64,000 nt of DNA from Gnetum montanum. Lineage: Eukaryota; Streptophyta; Gnetopsida; Gnetales; Gnetaceae. This document shows, one piece after another, positions 11,740 to 22,330 of the stretch. Each line of letters opens with the position of its first letter. Position 1 is the stretch's first letter. The DNA lies in NCBI GenBank assembly GCA_015680685.1, contig MNCI01038330.1, forward strand, positions 1 to 64,000. Direction: 5' to 3'. A program made the position numbers and the translations under genes. Under the pieces are notes generated by a model. That model was not told the origin of the DNA and ran no database searches. It saw only the letters and a list, made by a program, of their open reading frames with translations.

Positions 11740-12450
11740 CAAGGGGTGAAGCATGCTGAAGCAGCATAGCCGTCTACTACACTATGCTACGCTGTGGGGC
11801 ATAGCATGTTTGGTGTAGCGTAGAAGCTTCCTATGCTATGCTACACTATGTAGTGTAGCATAGCATAGCCATCAATTCGAAGAAGAAATTTGCATTGAAG
11901 TTAATTGCACTTGCTGGAAGTCTTGGAATGCGTTGAAGTGTTTCATCTATTTCTACATCTTTGCTATGCTATGCTACGCTATGTAGCATAGCATATCATA
12001 CTGGTTGACTTCAATTTCCCAAAGTTGCAAACGTTTGCTTGAAGCCTAATTATGCTAATAACTGCAACTGCAACTTGCTGATCTTGCTTTTGAGATGCCT
12101 CTTGCCTTTCTTGCATTGTTGCTATGCTGTGCTACACTATGTAGCATAGCATAGCGTAGTAGCCAACATAGCCTACTTTTTGGTTAATCTGCCACTTTTC
12201 TAGTAAAAGGAGATTTGCTAGAGGACTTGAAGCTGAACAAGACAACTATTTTCCAAGGTCGGAGTGCTTGCCAAGTGTAATTGAAATCACTAGGTGAGTT
12301 GCTCCTTTCAGTTTTGCCCTTACTATGCTGTGCTACACTACGTAGCATAGCGTAGCATAGTTCTTTGTCCTGTAACAGTTTGGTCACCTGAGTAACTATC
12401 TCCTAAAGCCTGCTATGCTACATAGCGTATCGTAGCATAGCAAAGTTCTT
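11740..12450. repeat. Array of GCTATGC palindromes in U3 of C
   Basis: A perfect inverted repeat with 18-bp arms lies at 11831-11848/11851-11868. One with 13-bp arms is at 11965-11977/11983-11995. Further copies are near 11775-11815, 12121-12160, 12324-12362 and 12410-12442. The right LTR has matching clusters at 15637-15732, 15823-15862, 15978-16008, 16168-16208 and 16257-16281. Clustered dyads in U3 suggest regulatory binding sites. Confidence 0.85.
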
Positions 12451-12636
12451 GAGTAAAATACTTGTCAAACTATTGTGTGCATCTTGAGAACTATCGAAAA
12501 CCCTTAGCATTCTCTCTAAACTCATAGCATCCATTTTTTGCCAAATGATCATGAGGCCACTACACTTGTGGAAATGTTTTCCTTAGCTCCAGGAGCCTGG
12601 TGAAGCAAGAATGCCTTGAAAATTTAGGGTGTTTCA

Positions 12637-12655
12637 TTGGCCCCTCTTTGTCGAC
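12637..12655 (-). other. Polypurine tract of element C
   Basis: On the minus strand the sequence GACAAAGAGGGGCCAA directly precedes the LTR start TGAAACACC. This fixes the left LTR as the 3' LTR. Confidence 0.8.
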
Positions 12656-13436
12656 ATTTGGAGGATGGACCCGAGAGATGCTGACAAAGAATACAAAACA
12701 CCACAAGAGAAAAAATGCTATCACTCTTCGGTGATTGCCAAGATATTGCTCAGCTATTCTTGGGAGTGTTGCATTAGTTATGTGGGGAAAAGAGGAAGGT
12801 TAAGGAGGGGAAGGAGGTTTAGGAAAATGATAACGATGAACTTAGTGGGGTCCCTCGTCGGAGTGCTTGTGAGGGAGTTTTTTGCATGGCCATCTTTTCT
12901 TTTACTGACCTTTGACCTCTCGATGGAATTCTTGGAGAGGGTTACTGCAAAACATCTTATGTGCCATTTTGTTTTAGGCACGTGTTTTTTTTTTGCGTGT
13001 GAGCTTTTTCTCTCTTACGATTTTTTCCTTTACATTTGCAAACAACCTTGTTTTTGCAAGACATGTGTTTCTTTCCCAGGATGAGTTGTGTTACATCCAC
13101 ATGGGGCTTTAAACCACCTACAGATGCTTACCATGTGGTGAGTTGTGTTACGCATGTCATGAACTTTATGGTTGGGAAAATGGGAGGGTTTGACAAGGGT
13201 TAAGAAAATCTTGTAAAAGAGGTGAGAATGGGAATAAGTAACAAGGTAAAGGAGTTTAAGGGGAAGGATAGGATGTGCACTCCCATGAAGCCAAGCTAGT
13301 TAGGGCAACCACCTTGGAATGATGTAGCATCCTACCACCATGGCGAAGTACACCTCCGACTAGCATCCCTCTGGTACGCATGCTGCAACTACAACAGAAT
13401 GAAAACTAGGAGAAACAAACATGATGCAAAATGAAG

Positions 13437-13890
13437 GTAAAGTTCCTGCTTGTTGTGGATACTGCTAGAGCTTTGGACACTATTGCTGAGACATGTGGTA
13501 TCTAAACCAGGAAGGACAACAGTGGCTTTCGTAGCATCAGTGTGGAGGAGCTGGCACCAAAGATGCTAGGAGTCACTGTGAATGCAGATGCTTAGGAATC
13601 CCTACCCAAGGCAAGCATTGTTAGTTCAGCTATGAGATGGGCTACCTAGTAGCTAGATGCTATTTGGGCTCAAGTGACAATAGGGGTTGGAGGACAACAA
13701 CACTATGGCTAGGCCACAATACTGCTGGGACTCCAGCAGTAGGCACTGACTAGGGAAGCTACTGCTAGGGTGATGAGCCATGGAATCACAGACTGCGACG
13801 GTGCAGCTGTGATCCTAAAGGGAGTAGCGATAGACAGTGGGTTCTTCTAGAAGGACATGGTAGGAGGGATGTTTGTGAGGTTGGTTTGAC
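13437..13890 (+). pseudogene. Decayed antisense coding stretch in element C
   Basis: One plus-strand frame reads as protein-like text with frequent Ala/Val/Gly and interruptions that are nearly all TAG, often beside Gln-rich context (for example WAT**LDAIWAQVTIGVGG). That fits CAG-to-TAG decay. It is antisense to the element, as is the gene in B and D, but I see no similarity to that gene. Raw stop frequency is no lower than chance, so the case rests on composition and the single stop type. Confidence 0.3.
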
Positions 13891-14369
13891 ACCCCCCTAT
13901 CAGATTAAGAATCCAATTCCTCCTACCCATCCTGGAAAGCCTCTTCATGATGAGATGCTATGTCTTGCACCTCCCTAGACCTAGACACCTAGATCAGCTG
14001 TTCTATGAGCCATTGATGCAATTGCGTCAAAGACATGGGAATGCCTAGGGTGGGAAAAAATTCCCTTCCGTTATAATAGATGAACTTGAAGCTACATTTG
14101 TCTTCTAGTTCTCATGCGTTTAAAGGTAGATTTGCCTACAGCTTAGTGCAAAGAAAGTTGTATTTCTCATGTTGCTGGGTCAAACCCTTAGGTGCTCAAT
14201 TTTGGATCTTGAGGGATCAATGTGGCCCTAGCATTGGCCTAGGTAGTTGCTCGACACCTATGATGCCTTGATTCGTTACAGGAACCTCAAGGGTAGAAGT
14301 AGAAATAGTGGTGCTTGGAGAAGTCATTGTTGTAAGGCTAAAAGGGACTACAAATGAGGGAAAAAAGGA

Positions 14370-14700
14370 GATCTAGTGGCAAATGAAGGCTTTATGTCGT
14401 GCATAATTCCGAAGGAATCGTCAAAGTGATTGATCTACACCACATGATGCATAAATAACCATAGAAGGGTGTAACTTCTATGCTAGCATGTATTGAGGTA
14501 TAGAAAGCATGCAAGACTACCATGAAAACAAGGGGATCAAATGGTGATTAGAGGCTTTATGTCTTGTAGGATTCCAAAGGAATCGTCGAAGTGACCTATA
14601 GGTGCCACACGATGCGTAAGCAACCATAAAAGGGTGTCAAGTTTATGCTTGTGCATGTCAGGGTACAGAACGTACACAAGAATACCATAAAACATAGAAA
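14370..14700. repeat. Tandem duplication in the leader of element C
   Basis: Two diverged copies of about 165 bp (about 14370-14537 and 14538-14700) share GAGGCTTTATGTC-like, AAGGAATCGTC, AACCATA and AAGGGTGT in order. They lie just inside the 5' LTR, in the leader. Confidence 0.75.
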
Positions 14701-14712
14701 GAAAACCAAAAG

Positions 14713-14735
14713 TCCCCCCTTCTAGCACCAAAAAA
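14713..14735 (-). other. Putative primer binding site of element C
   Basis: On the minus strand TTTGGTGCTAGAAGGGGGGA follows the 5' LTR end within a few bases, and TGGTGCTAGAAGGG has the form of a tRNA 3'-end complement. I cannot name the tRNA. Confidence 0.5.
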
Positions 14736-14736
14736 T

Positions 14737-16473
14737 TGTAGCAACCAAAAATGTAGGTGGCTAGATACATTGAGAGGTTGTCGGTTGCACAATCTTAACC
14801 AAAAATCTGTGCAAGGGCCATGCTAGATAAAAAAATGGAAATAGGGTGCCCTAAATGGTTTGGTTGATTAGACAGGGACTTAGTTGGTGTTACTAAACCT
14901 TTTGCGAACGTTTAATTTGGACACAACGCTTATAGTGTAAAATAACAACTGTTAAATGCGAGGAAGTGCAAATGATGTAAAATGCAATGATAAACATGAA
15001 AATAAAGTAGAAGTTAGAAAGTGCACCACTTCAAGTTTATGACTTTACTTTGCCAATGTGGATACAATCAATTATGCAATAGTGGGAAGCATAGAGATCC
15101 CAAAAGTAACCAGGACATTGAAAGCAAGCCAACAATACGCTTGAACACGGACTCAAAAGCCAAAAATGCCCAAATGCTATAAAGCCAACTTTTTAGTCTT
15201 GCTAACAAGATGCCTACTGAAATAGGGGGTTTGTTTTGCAAACCGTTAATAGAATTTGCTAACTGTTTAAGATTTCCAATTTTCCAACAATGCAAAAATT
15301 TGCCAACTACTCAATTTTGCCAACCGAATTGCCAAGTTTGCCCAAATTTTTTGCAAAATTTTGCCAACCTTGCCCAAAATTTTGCCAACCTTGCTAACTA
15401 ATTTTTGCCAACCCTTTGAGCGTTGCTCATAGAGGTATTTATAGGGCCAAGAGGACATGAGAAATGAGGCTTGGACGACATGTGTCTTGGACCCACCAGA
15501 CATTGATGTGTCCATGCTGCATGGACTTGCAAAGCTAATTGATGAGCCTGTCACATTGCAATTATGTTGTCAGAACTGGAGATGCATGCCAACGATGCAG
15601 AAAAGGGGTGAATCATGCTAAAGTAGCGTAGCCATCTGCTATGCTATGCTATGCTGTGGGGCATAACATGTTTGGCGTAGCATAGCATCTTGCTATGCTG
15701 TGCTATGCTATGCATCGTAGCATAGCGTAGCCACCAATTCAAAGAAGAAATTTGAATTAAAGTTAATTACATTTTCTGGAAGTCTTGGCATGCATTGAAG
15801 TTTTTCATCTTTTTTGCATCTTTGCTACGCTATGCTATGCTGCGTAGCATAGCATAGGGTAGCAGCTGACTTCATTTGCCCGAAGTTGCAAACGTTTGCT
15901 TGAAGCTTGATTGTGCTAACAACTACAACTGCAACTTGCTGATCTTTTGAGACACCTCTTGTCTTTCTTGCATCATCGCTACACTGTGCTACGCTATGCA
16001 GCATAGCAGCCAACATAGCCTGCTTTTTTGTTAATATGCCACTTTTCTAGTAAGAGGAGCTTTGCTGGAGGACTTGAAGCTAAACAAGAAAACTAGTTTC
16101 CATGGCCGAAGTGCTTGCTGAGTGCAATTGAAATCACTAGGTGAGTTGCGCCTTTCAATTTTTCCCTTGCTATGTTATGCTACACTGTGTAATGTAGCAT
16201 AGCATAGCACTTTGTCCTACAACAATTTGGTCCCCTGAGCAACTATCTCGTGAAGCCTGCTATGCTATAGAGCATAGCAAACTTCTTGACTAAAAAACTT
16301 ATTGAACTATTTTGCGCATCCTGAGCACCTTCAACAACCCTTAGCATGCTCTCTAAACTTAGATCATCCATTTTGTGCCAAATGGTCATGAGGCCACTAC
16401 ACTTGTGGAAATGTTTACCTCAGCTCCAGGAGCCTGGTGAAGCAAGAATGCCTTGAAAATTTAGGATGTTTCA
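14737..16473 (-). repeat. Element C 5' LTR
   Basis: The partner of 10910-12636, with TGTAG...TTTCA ends, a TATA box at 15436-15443 and the same U3 palindrome clusters. Visible divergence from the left LTR is substantial (many transitions and a few indels), so the insertion is old. Confidence 0.9.
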
Positions 16474-16611
16474 CTTGGAAAGACAACAATCAACTAGCCC
16501 ATCATTGTTCCATAAGGGTGCATAAGCACTTAGTCCCTGGAATTTGACTAGATCATGTGTGAAATGCTCATATTTGTATGGTTGAGCATAGGGGTACCTC
16601 GCCACTTATCA
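16474..16611 (+). repeat. Element A 5' LTR, right part
   Basis: It starts with the duplicated CTTGG (16474-16478) and continues the LTR that was cut at 10909, ending CTTATCA at 16611. It matches 41237-41375 of the 3' LTR. Confidence 0.9.
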
Positions 16612-16612
16612 T

Positions 16613-16630
16613 TGGTGCCATTGTTGGGAA
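16613..16630 (+). other. Primer binding site of element A (tRNA-Asp type)
   Basis: TGGTGCCATTGTTGGGAA begins two bases after the LTR. The complement of the plant tRNA-Asp 3' end is TGGCGCCGTTGCCGGGGA; every difference is C-to-T or G-to-A. Athila-group elements use this primer. Confidence 0.75.
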
Positions 16631-16747
16631 CTTAGTTGTTTGTGCGCTAACTAGAACATAGGAATTCATTCACATCGGTGGAATAGACCCTTAGGGTTGG
16701 TTGAGAAAATAATAAACAAGAATACATTACACACTGAATAGACAAGT

Positions 16748-19265
16748 ATGTCTCCTTCTTCGTACAAAATCACCTCACCACCTAGGTCTGAAATAGAAAA
16801 TAGTCAACTACGTAATACACATGACATTGATCCACCAGTCCCTCAACAAGTTTGAGTGGTATATATTCAAACCAATGAGTATATACCAGACTTCACCTTT
16901 ATCCTCCATTAAGATGAACAATTGTGTTGGAGAGACTTAGAAGGGTACATAGTGTTACCTCCCGATCGTTCAGTCGCAAGCATGCTTCTTTATGCTCTCA
17001 CATGAATTGGCATGCTACACTTACATGCAGAATCCGTTGTGCAAGACCATGACTTGAGAAAATACCATCCCACAAAGGCACAACATCAAAGGAACTTGCA
17101 ACAAGAGAGACATCATAAGTATTTGAAGGGTAAGTGGTCCTAGAATGCCCCACATGTCTTAAGTGAAAATGAGGGTGGTGAACGTACCTTAGGCAGTCAC
17201 CCACATAACAATGTTCCTCTCCTTGACTTTGGCCAAGGGGTTGTGTATCAGAACCTTGATTCCACTATTCATAACCTAGGTTTTGATACCCATGAGCACA
17301 AAGGGTCAAAAAAGGGACACAAACTCATGATAAAGGTGGACATTCTAATCGAAATTGCGATCAGGGCTGAGACTACAGAAGAGAAGGTAGCAGACATTAT
17401 CATGGTGATGGTTCTCCTTTTTCTTCACCTTCATCATCTCCTTCATCCTCTCCTTCAATATCCAGACATGGTCATAAAGAGAAATAATATGAGGATAAAG
17501 GTAGAAAAATTGGAAGTCATAGATGAAATAGCTAGGAAAGGGGACAAGGGCACTCTAGAGAGTCATGACATAGAAGAATGGAGAGTAGAAAACAACATAG
17601 GAATCATAGACGCCATGGATGAGATGATCATAGTGAATCCCTACTTGCTACTCGAAGTATGTTGGACATAACTTAGGTTGTTAAAATTCCAATAAGGCAC
17701 CATAAAAATAGTAGGATCAAGAGATTAGATATGAATAATATCACATGATTTGAAGGGGGATACAATGATGATCCTCAGAATCACTTACAAGCATTTCATG
17801 ATGCATGTGTCTTACAAAATATAAAGAAAGAATGGAAAAAACTTAAGTTGTTTCCATGGACACTAGTTAAAGAAACAAAAGGCTAGTATCAATGTTTAGA
17901 ATTGGAATCCATTCATAGGTGGAGTACTATGTTAGACCTATTTAATGACAGGTACCAAATGTACTCCCAAGTGTCTAACCTACAAAAGCAAATCCAAGGC
18001 TGAAAACAAGGAGGACATGAACCCTTGGATGTTGCCATGGGCTGATACTATGTACTCTTACATCATTTTCCTAGCCATGGTTATTTGCAAAGGGATCAAC
18101 TACACCATCTTGTGGATGGGGTTAGGCATGAAACAAGAAGAATCCTTGGGACTTATACCCAAGGAAGACTATTCGAGCGTATGTTCCATAAAATCAAAGG
18201 CTATTGGAGCAAGTTGCTAAGGAAGAAGGTGAGCTACGGAAGAGAGAAAGTGTGGAAGAGTATAATTGAGATCCTTCCCTCTGGAAAAGGGGAGTAAGAT
18301 TTTGTGAGGATGAAGAAGAGTCACCACTTTAAGCGATGATGAATGGGAAAACTTTGCCTATCCAAAAGATGACATCAAAGGTTTTGGCAAAGGTAGACCA
18401 AATGTGGGATTCCCTAGACAATAGATTTTAAATTATTCTTAAAATAGTAGAGGAGTCTAGAGAGAAAGGTAGTGAGAAAAGAAAAAACAAAAGAGGCTGA
18501 ACATGCACATAGCAAGGGTAAGGGAAAAGTTGCCATCATTGAAGAGGTTTTGGATTCAGAAATAGACAATGACAGTGGATGTGAGATATGTTAATATGAC
18601 CATCCTAAGGGATGTTGCCCTATAATCTCACATCTATAGGAGTCTGGAGTGTATGCACTCAACCCAGGATTAAAGAAAAGCTAAACACCCCAAATGTTAC
18701 CTTACCCCCAAGGTAACCCAAGATAGTTCCACCAACACTTAATGTATTATCCAAGTGGAACTCTACCACAATTGATTGAGCAATATCAATAGTGGCAACA
18801 CCCACAATCATGGGGAATGCCACCACCAAGGCAACACTATCATTACTGGCAACCTAACTCGTATGGATACTATGTGTAGTAGCCAATCTTCCCATGTGAC
18901 TCTACTGGTCACATCACTCCTCAAACTCACTACTAAGCCCATGAGTATTATGGAACTCCCTTTTCTAGTGATGATATTCTACAAGAATATCATCCTTCTC
19001 ATCTGGCCACATCACTTCAACCAATAGCTCCACTACCACCTGCTCCAGCTATGCAGGGTGAAATCGTTACCCAACTGTAGCAACATAATGTCACAAGGGC
19101 TATTAACTCTCAAGCTACTATTAGTTCCAACAACCACATGAAGAAAGACCTTTCTTTAGAACCGACAAACCAACCAAGACCTTGTAATCACAAGCAACTG
19201 ATTCCTTAGATGCCTCGTTATCAATCAAAACTTCTAAGCCTCCTTCAACTCAACCATCGCACTCA
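16748..19265 (+). pseudogene. gag pseudogene, element A
   Basis: The reading begins MSPSSYKITSPP and is interrupted by many stops and frameshifts. A Ser/Arg-rich segment around 17395-17520 precedes the capsid-like core at about 17745-18290, with DPQNHLQAFHDACVLQNI and later a Trp-rich gag pattern. A worn knuckle C-x2-C-x3-H-x3-C lies at 18580-18615 with a stop inside. A Pro/Gln/Tyr-rich tail (18690-19080) follows. The architecture and the adjoining tRNA-Asp primer site suit Athila-type gag, the particle protein. Confidence 0.7.
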
Positions 19266-19817
19266 ATGCATATGGTCATGCTAACACATATCATCATTGA
19301 TTGGATTAAATGTAGCCACCTTCCCAGGAAATTATTTAATCTTGGAAGTCCTTTGATATACTTACAAATCACTAGAAATGTGTTGTGCAAGGCTCTTTTG
19401 GATTCAGGTTCTCATGTCAACTTGATTTCTCAAGAAATGTACAAGGCCTGGAACCTACCGCCATTGAAAAAGAGAAAAAATTATCTAGAGTTGGCCAACT
19501 AGTCCATCATTATCCCATTGGAACTAGTGGAAGACATTATTACCACTATTTGTGAGTGGTCGTACCCAGCTGACTTCCTAGTGATTCAGGTAAACAATGG
19601 TAAAGGAGACTTCCCAATCATAATGGAAAGAACATGGCTAAGCACCATTGATGCATGCCTAGGAATCCATGATCTTTCCTTAGAAATATCAAAGAAAAAT
19701 ACATTTGAGAAGATCGAGAAGAAGAAAGTTTCATGCATTGCATACAGTGACACAGGGTGTAATTGCGTGAAAATGTCATTGTTTGTGCAAAGTTTAGCAT
19801 TGCCTACATGCAATTAG
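19266..19817 (+). pseudogene. Retroviral-type aspartic protease, element A
   Basis: Two adjacent open segments form the domain. The active-site triad is intact as DSG at 19401-19409 in the context ALLDSGSHVNLISQEMY. The second segment carries FPIIMERTWLSTIDAC, the equivalent of the ILGRPWL flap/hydrophobic motif seen in such proteases. In the family this enzyme cuts Gag-Pol. A stop at 19501 separates the parts, so no active product is expected. Confidence 0.75.
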
Positions 19818-19886
19818 TGTGCACAAGTGATTAACATAAAATGATGCATGTATGTAGTAGCCACATGATAGGAAGACACCCAGTGG

Positions 19887-20903
19887 TTGACAGCTAATCA
19901 AGAAAGTAGTTCACTCATATGCATGGAACCAACTGAGGGTTTGACTTGTGCTTACATCAATAGCATATATGCATTAAAGCAAGTTCACAACCAAATTTCA
20001 ACTCTTAACCTTGAAAATATCAACTGGGGGAAGTTGAAAATTCTTGAGAAATTTAAGCAGGAGCCCCTCGAGCTGAAATCATTACCCACCGATATGGAAT
20101 ACATATTCCTTAAAAATGGAAAATTGGTAATTATCAATGCTAAGCTTACTCCTCAACAAAAAGAAGATCTGTTGAAGGTAATAAATAAATGGTTGGAAGC
20201 CTTTGCTTGGTCATATCTTGAATTAACTAGAATAGATCCTAGGATATGCCAACATAGAATTTACACTAACCCCTCCATGAAGCCTTGAAGACAATCGTAG
20301 AGGCAATTGAACCCTAAGTTGAAGCAAGTAGTTAAGGAAGAAATCGAACAACTTCTCAAGGCTGGGTTCATATACCCCATTACTAATAGAAAATGGGTTA
20401 GCCCCTTAGTTATTGTGCCTAAAATGGGAGGCAAATGGAGGGTGTGCATAGATTTCAGGCTACTAAATATGACAATATTCAAAGATGACCTTCCATTGCC
20501 ATTTTTTGACCAAGTCTTAGACACCATCGTAGGGCATCTCTATTACAATTTTCTAGATGGATATAGTGGATATAACCAAATACAAATAGCCCTAGAAGAC
20601 CAAGCCAAGACTATGTTCACTAGTCCTTGGACAACATTCGCATACAAATAGATGTTGCTTCGCTTGTGCAATGCCCCTGCAACATTTCAATGACTAGCTC
20701 TAAGCATATTCCAACAACAAATAGGGAATGACGTGGAGGTCTTTATGAATGACTTCTCCACTTATGGAGCAAACTTAGATCAAGCCTTGGACCAGTTGGA
20801 GCAAGTGTTAAAAAGATGTGTAGAAACCAATTTGAGGCTCAATTGGCAAAAAAGCCATTTGATGGTCTAAGAAGACATAGTACTAGGACACAAAATATCA
20901 CAC
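19887..20903 (+). pseudogene. Reverse transcriptase, N-terminal and palm part, element A
   Basis: Canonical gypsy RT blocks occur in order: EIEQLLKAGFIYPI, WVSPLVIVPKMGGKWRVCID, DLPLPFFDQVLD, FLDGYSGYNQI and TMFTSPWTTFAYK. A stop follows at 20650 and the LRLCNAPATFQ block comes next. The catalytic FMDDF-type box reads FMNDF (20742-20756), one of the two aspartates changed to Asn. The frame is cut by element B after HKISHIG and resumes at 36450. Without B the codons join with no frame change. Confidence 0.9.
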
Positions 20904-20908
20904 ATAGG
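20904..20908. other. Target site duplication ATAGG (left) of element B
   Basis: ATAGG here and at 36450-36454 directly flank the TG...CA ends of element B. Confidence 0.95.
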
Positions 20909-21460
20909 TGTACTGTCTAAAATCGTCGGTCTCTAGCTGGAATGAAACAGAAACCTAGAGATCTCTGGACATGCACAGAAGACCCTACCTTTGCTTGAGG
21001 GTGAGCTGGAATTAACGCAGGTAGAGTACCTTGAGTGGTCCGCACGCGGATCAGGCAAGGATTTCCCCGAATGTACACCAATATATTGTGCATTGGGTTA
21101 TATGTAAATGGCGTAATGAATGTAAAATGGAGCGTAAATGTACAAGAGCATAAACAGTAAATACACAACAATGAATGGAAAACTATAATAGATTTTAGCA
21201 AAGAAATGTGGCAATATTATTGTGAAATGAAAGTTACAATGCACTAGTCTAACATAGTTGTGTGCTAGGTTCAATTGCTGGGATGATTGTGTGCTGCGTT
21301 CAACTGTAGGAACAACATAAAAGCTGTATGCTCAGCATGCAGGGTCGAGGTCCAGCATACAAGGTTTTTACTCTAGTTTCTCAGTGTCTACGGTTCTTTG
21401 TTTTTTCTCTAGTTTTTTTTGCTCAAAAATTGCCAACCCCTGACTAGTGAAAAATTGGGG

Positions 21461-21468
21461 TTTTTATA
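21461..21468 (-). promoter_or_regulatory. TATA box, element B 3' LTR
   Basis: TATAAAAA on the minus strand, between the palindrome-rich U3 and the R/U5 part. Confidence 0.65.
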
Positions 21469-21589
21469 CAAGTGTAAATGCAGGACTTGGGTTTTGAGAG
21501 GGGAATATTGGCTGTAGAATGCTGGACTTTCGAGTCAGGTGACATGTGGCATGTTGACCGGGTGCAAAAGAGTGAAATTTTACAAGTAT

Positions 21590-22090
21590 ACAACATGCTA
21601 TACGCCAGCATAAATCGCTATACGCGAGCGTATATTGCTGTACGCTAGCATATACACGCTGGATGTATGACCCTGGCGTACAGACTTGATCAAAGCAAAA
21701 GAAGTCCTTCGACCTTCAGATTTGAATTCGGATGCCATGTAGATGTTGCCTGTAGATGTTCAGCACAGTTGACCTTGTTCTGACACCGGTTGTACACTTT
21801 GTACATGCTGGGCGTATACACTGGGCGTGTACGCTGGGTGTGTAGGGTGTATATGCTCAGCGTATGAACTTCAGAATGCATGATGTCAACATCTGATGAT
21901 TACTCTATTCGTGTGAGTTGATTCTCTATACAAAGTCTTGCTCTGTAGTGCTATTTCCATGAAGTCTTCGGGGGTTGCATACTGGGCATATACGCTAGTT
22001 ATACATGCTATGTACATGTGAGACATGTATGCTGGGCGTATACACTGTGAATGGATGCTTGGTCATATACGCTGGGCGTATATGCTTAGA
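21590..22090. repeat. GTATAC palindrome cluster in U3 of B
   Basis: Many imperfect copies of GCTGGGCGTATACGC, itself containing the dyad GCGTATACGC. In the 5' LTR remnant (36100-36225) the same region has two extra 15-bp units, so the unit expands and contracts. Confidence 0.8.
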
Positions 22091-22311
22091 ATGAATACTT
22101 AGTCAAGACTAAGTATCCTGAGCTCCGAAGTTGTCATTTTTGTGATTAACAAATGTTGTCGAGGTCGTCGGCGGGTCCCAGGGAACTGTCGAGCCCGAAT
22201 TTGCTTGAAGCTATCTGTGGGGTCCTCAAGCTTTAGTCATGCTGGGAAACATCATGACTTAGCTCGATTCTTGTTGGAGAAGTACTAAGCTCAGAATTTT
22301 GTGGTGTTTCA

Positions 22312-22330
22312 TTGGTCCCTCTTTGTTGAC
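22312..22330 (-). other. Polypurine tract of element B
   Basis: On the minus strand AACAAAGAGGGACCAA directly precedes the LTR start TGAAACACC. It is almost the same as in element C. Confidence 0.85.

Larger units (their letters stand above)
10910..12636 (-). repeat. Element C 3' LTR
   Basis: It begins TGTAGTGATC and ends GGTGTTTCA on the plus strand. A TATA box on the minus strand is at 11574-11581. The U3 (11740-12450) holds at least five inverted repeats built from GCTATGCTA/TAGCATAGC words. Confidence 0.9.
12656..14712. other. Element C internal region
   Basis: No retroviral-type domain is found in any frame. The plus strand at 13437-13890 is probably a decayed coding stretch (separate entry). 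A repeated leader segment lies at 14370-14700. The rest (12656-13436 and 13891-14369) shows nothing I can name; the 151-codon ORF at 12629-13084 starts inside the LTR and is taken as chance. Confidence 0.6.
10910..16473 (-). mobile_element. Element C: non-autonomous LTR retrotransposon (LARD-like)
   Basis: LTRs of 1727 and 1737 bp flank a 2.1-kb internal region that lacks gag, protease, RT and integrase. The insertion is bounded by CTTGG at 10905-10909 and 16474-16478. The uninterrupted equivalent (AGATTGGGAAGATAACAATC) is in A's 3' LTR near 41232. Orientation is minus, from the polypurine tract beside the left LTR. The LTR start (TGAAACACC on the minus strand) and polypurine tract are almost those of element B, so B-type elements may have supplied the proteins. 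Confidence 0.9.
20909..22311 (-). repeat. Element B 3' LTR
   Basis: 1403 bp, starting TGTACTGTC and ending GGTGTTTCA on the plus strand. A minus-strand TATA box is at 21461-21468. U3 (21590-22090) is dense in GTATAC/GGGCGTATACGC-type words. Confidence 0.9.

Noticed and set aside
12629-13084. 151-codon plus-strand ORF as a gene
   Set aside because: It starts inside the LTR of element C, crosses the polypurine tract, and its peptide shows no motif or conservation with the matching part of element B.
17395-17671. Hydrophobic His/Leu-rich reading of the gag middle
   Set aside because: The alternative frame gives a Ser/Arg-rich segment typical of gag, so the Leu-rich reading is a frameshift product.
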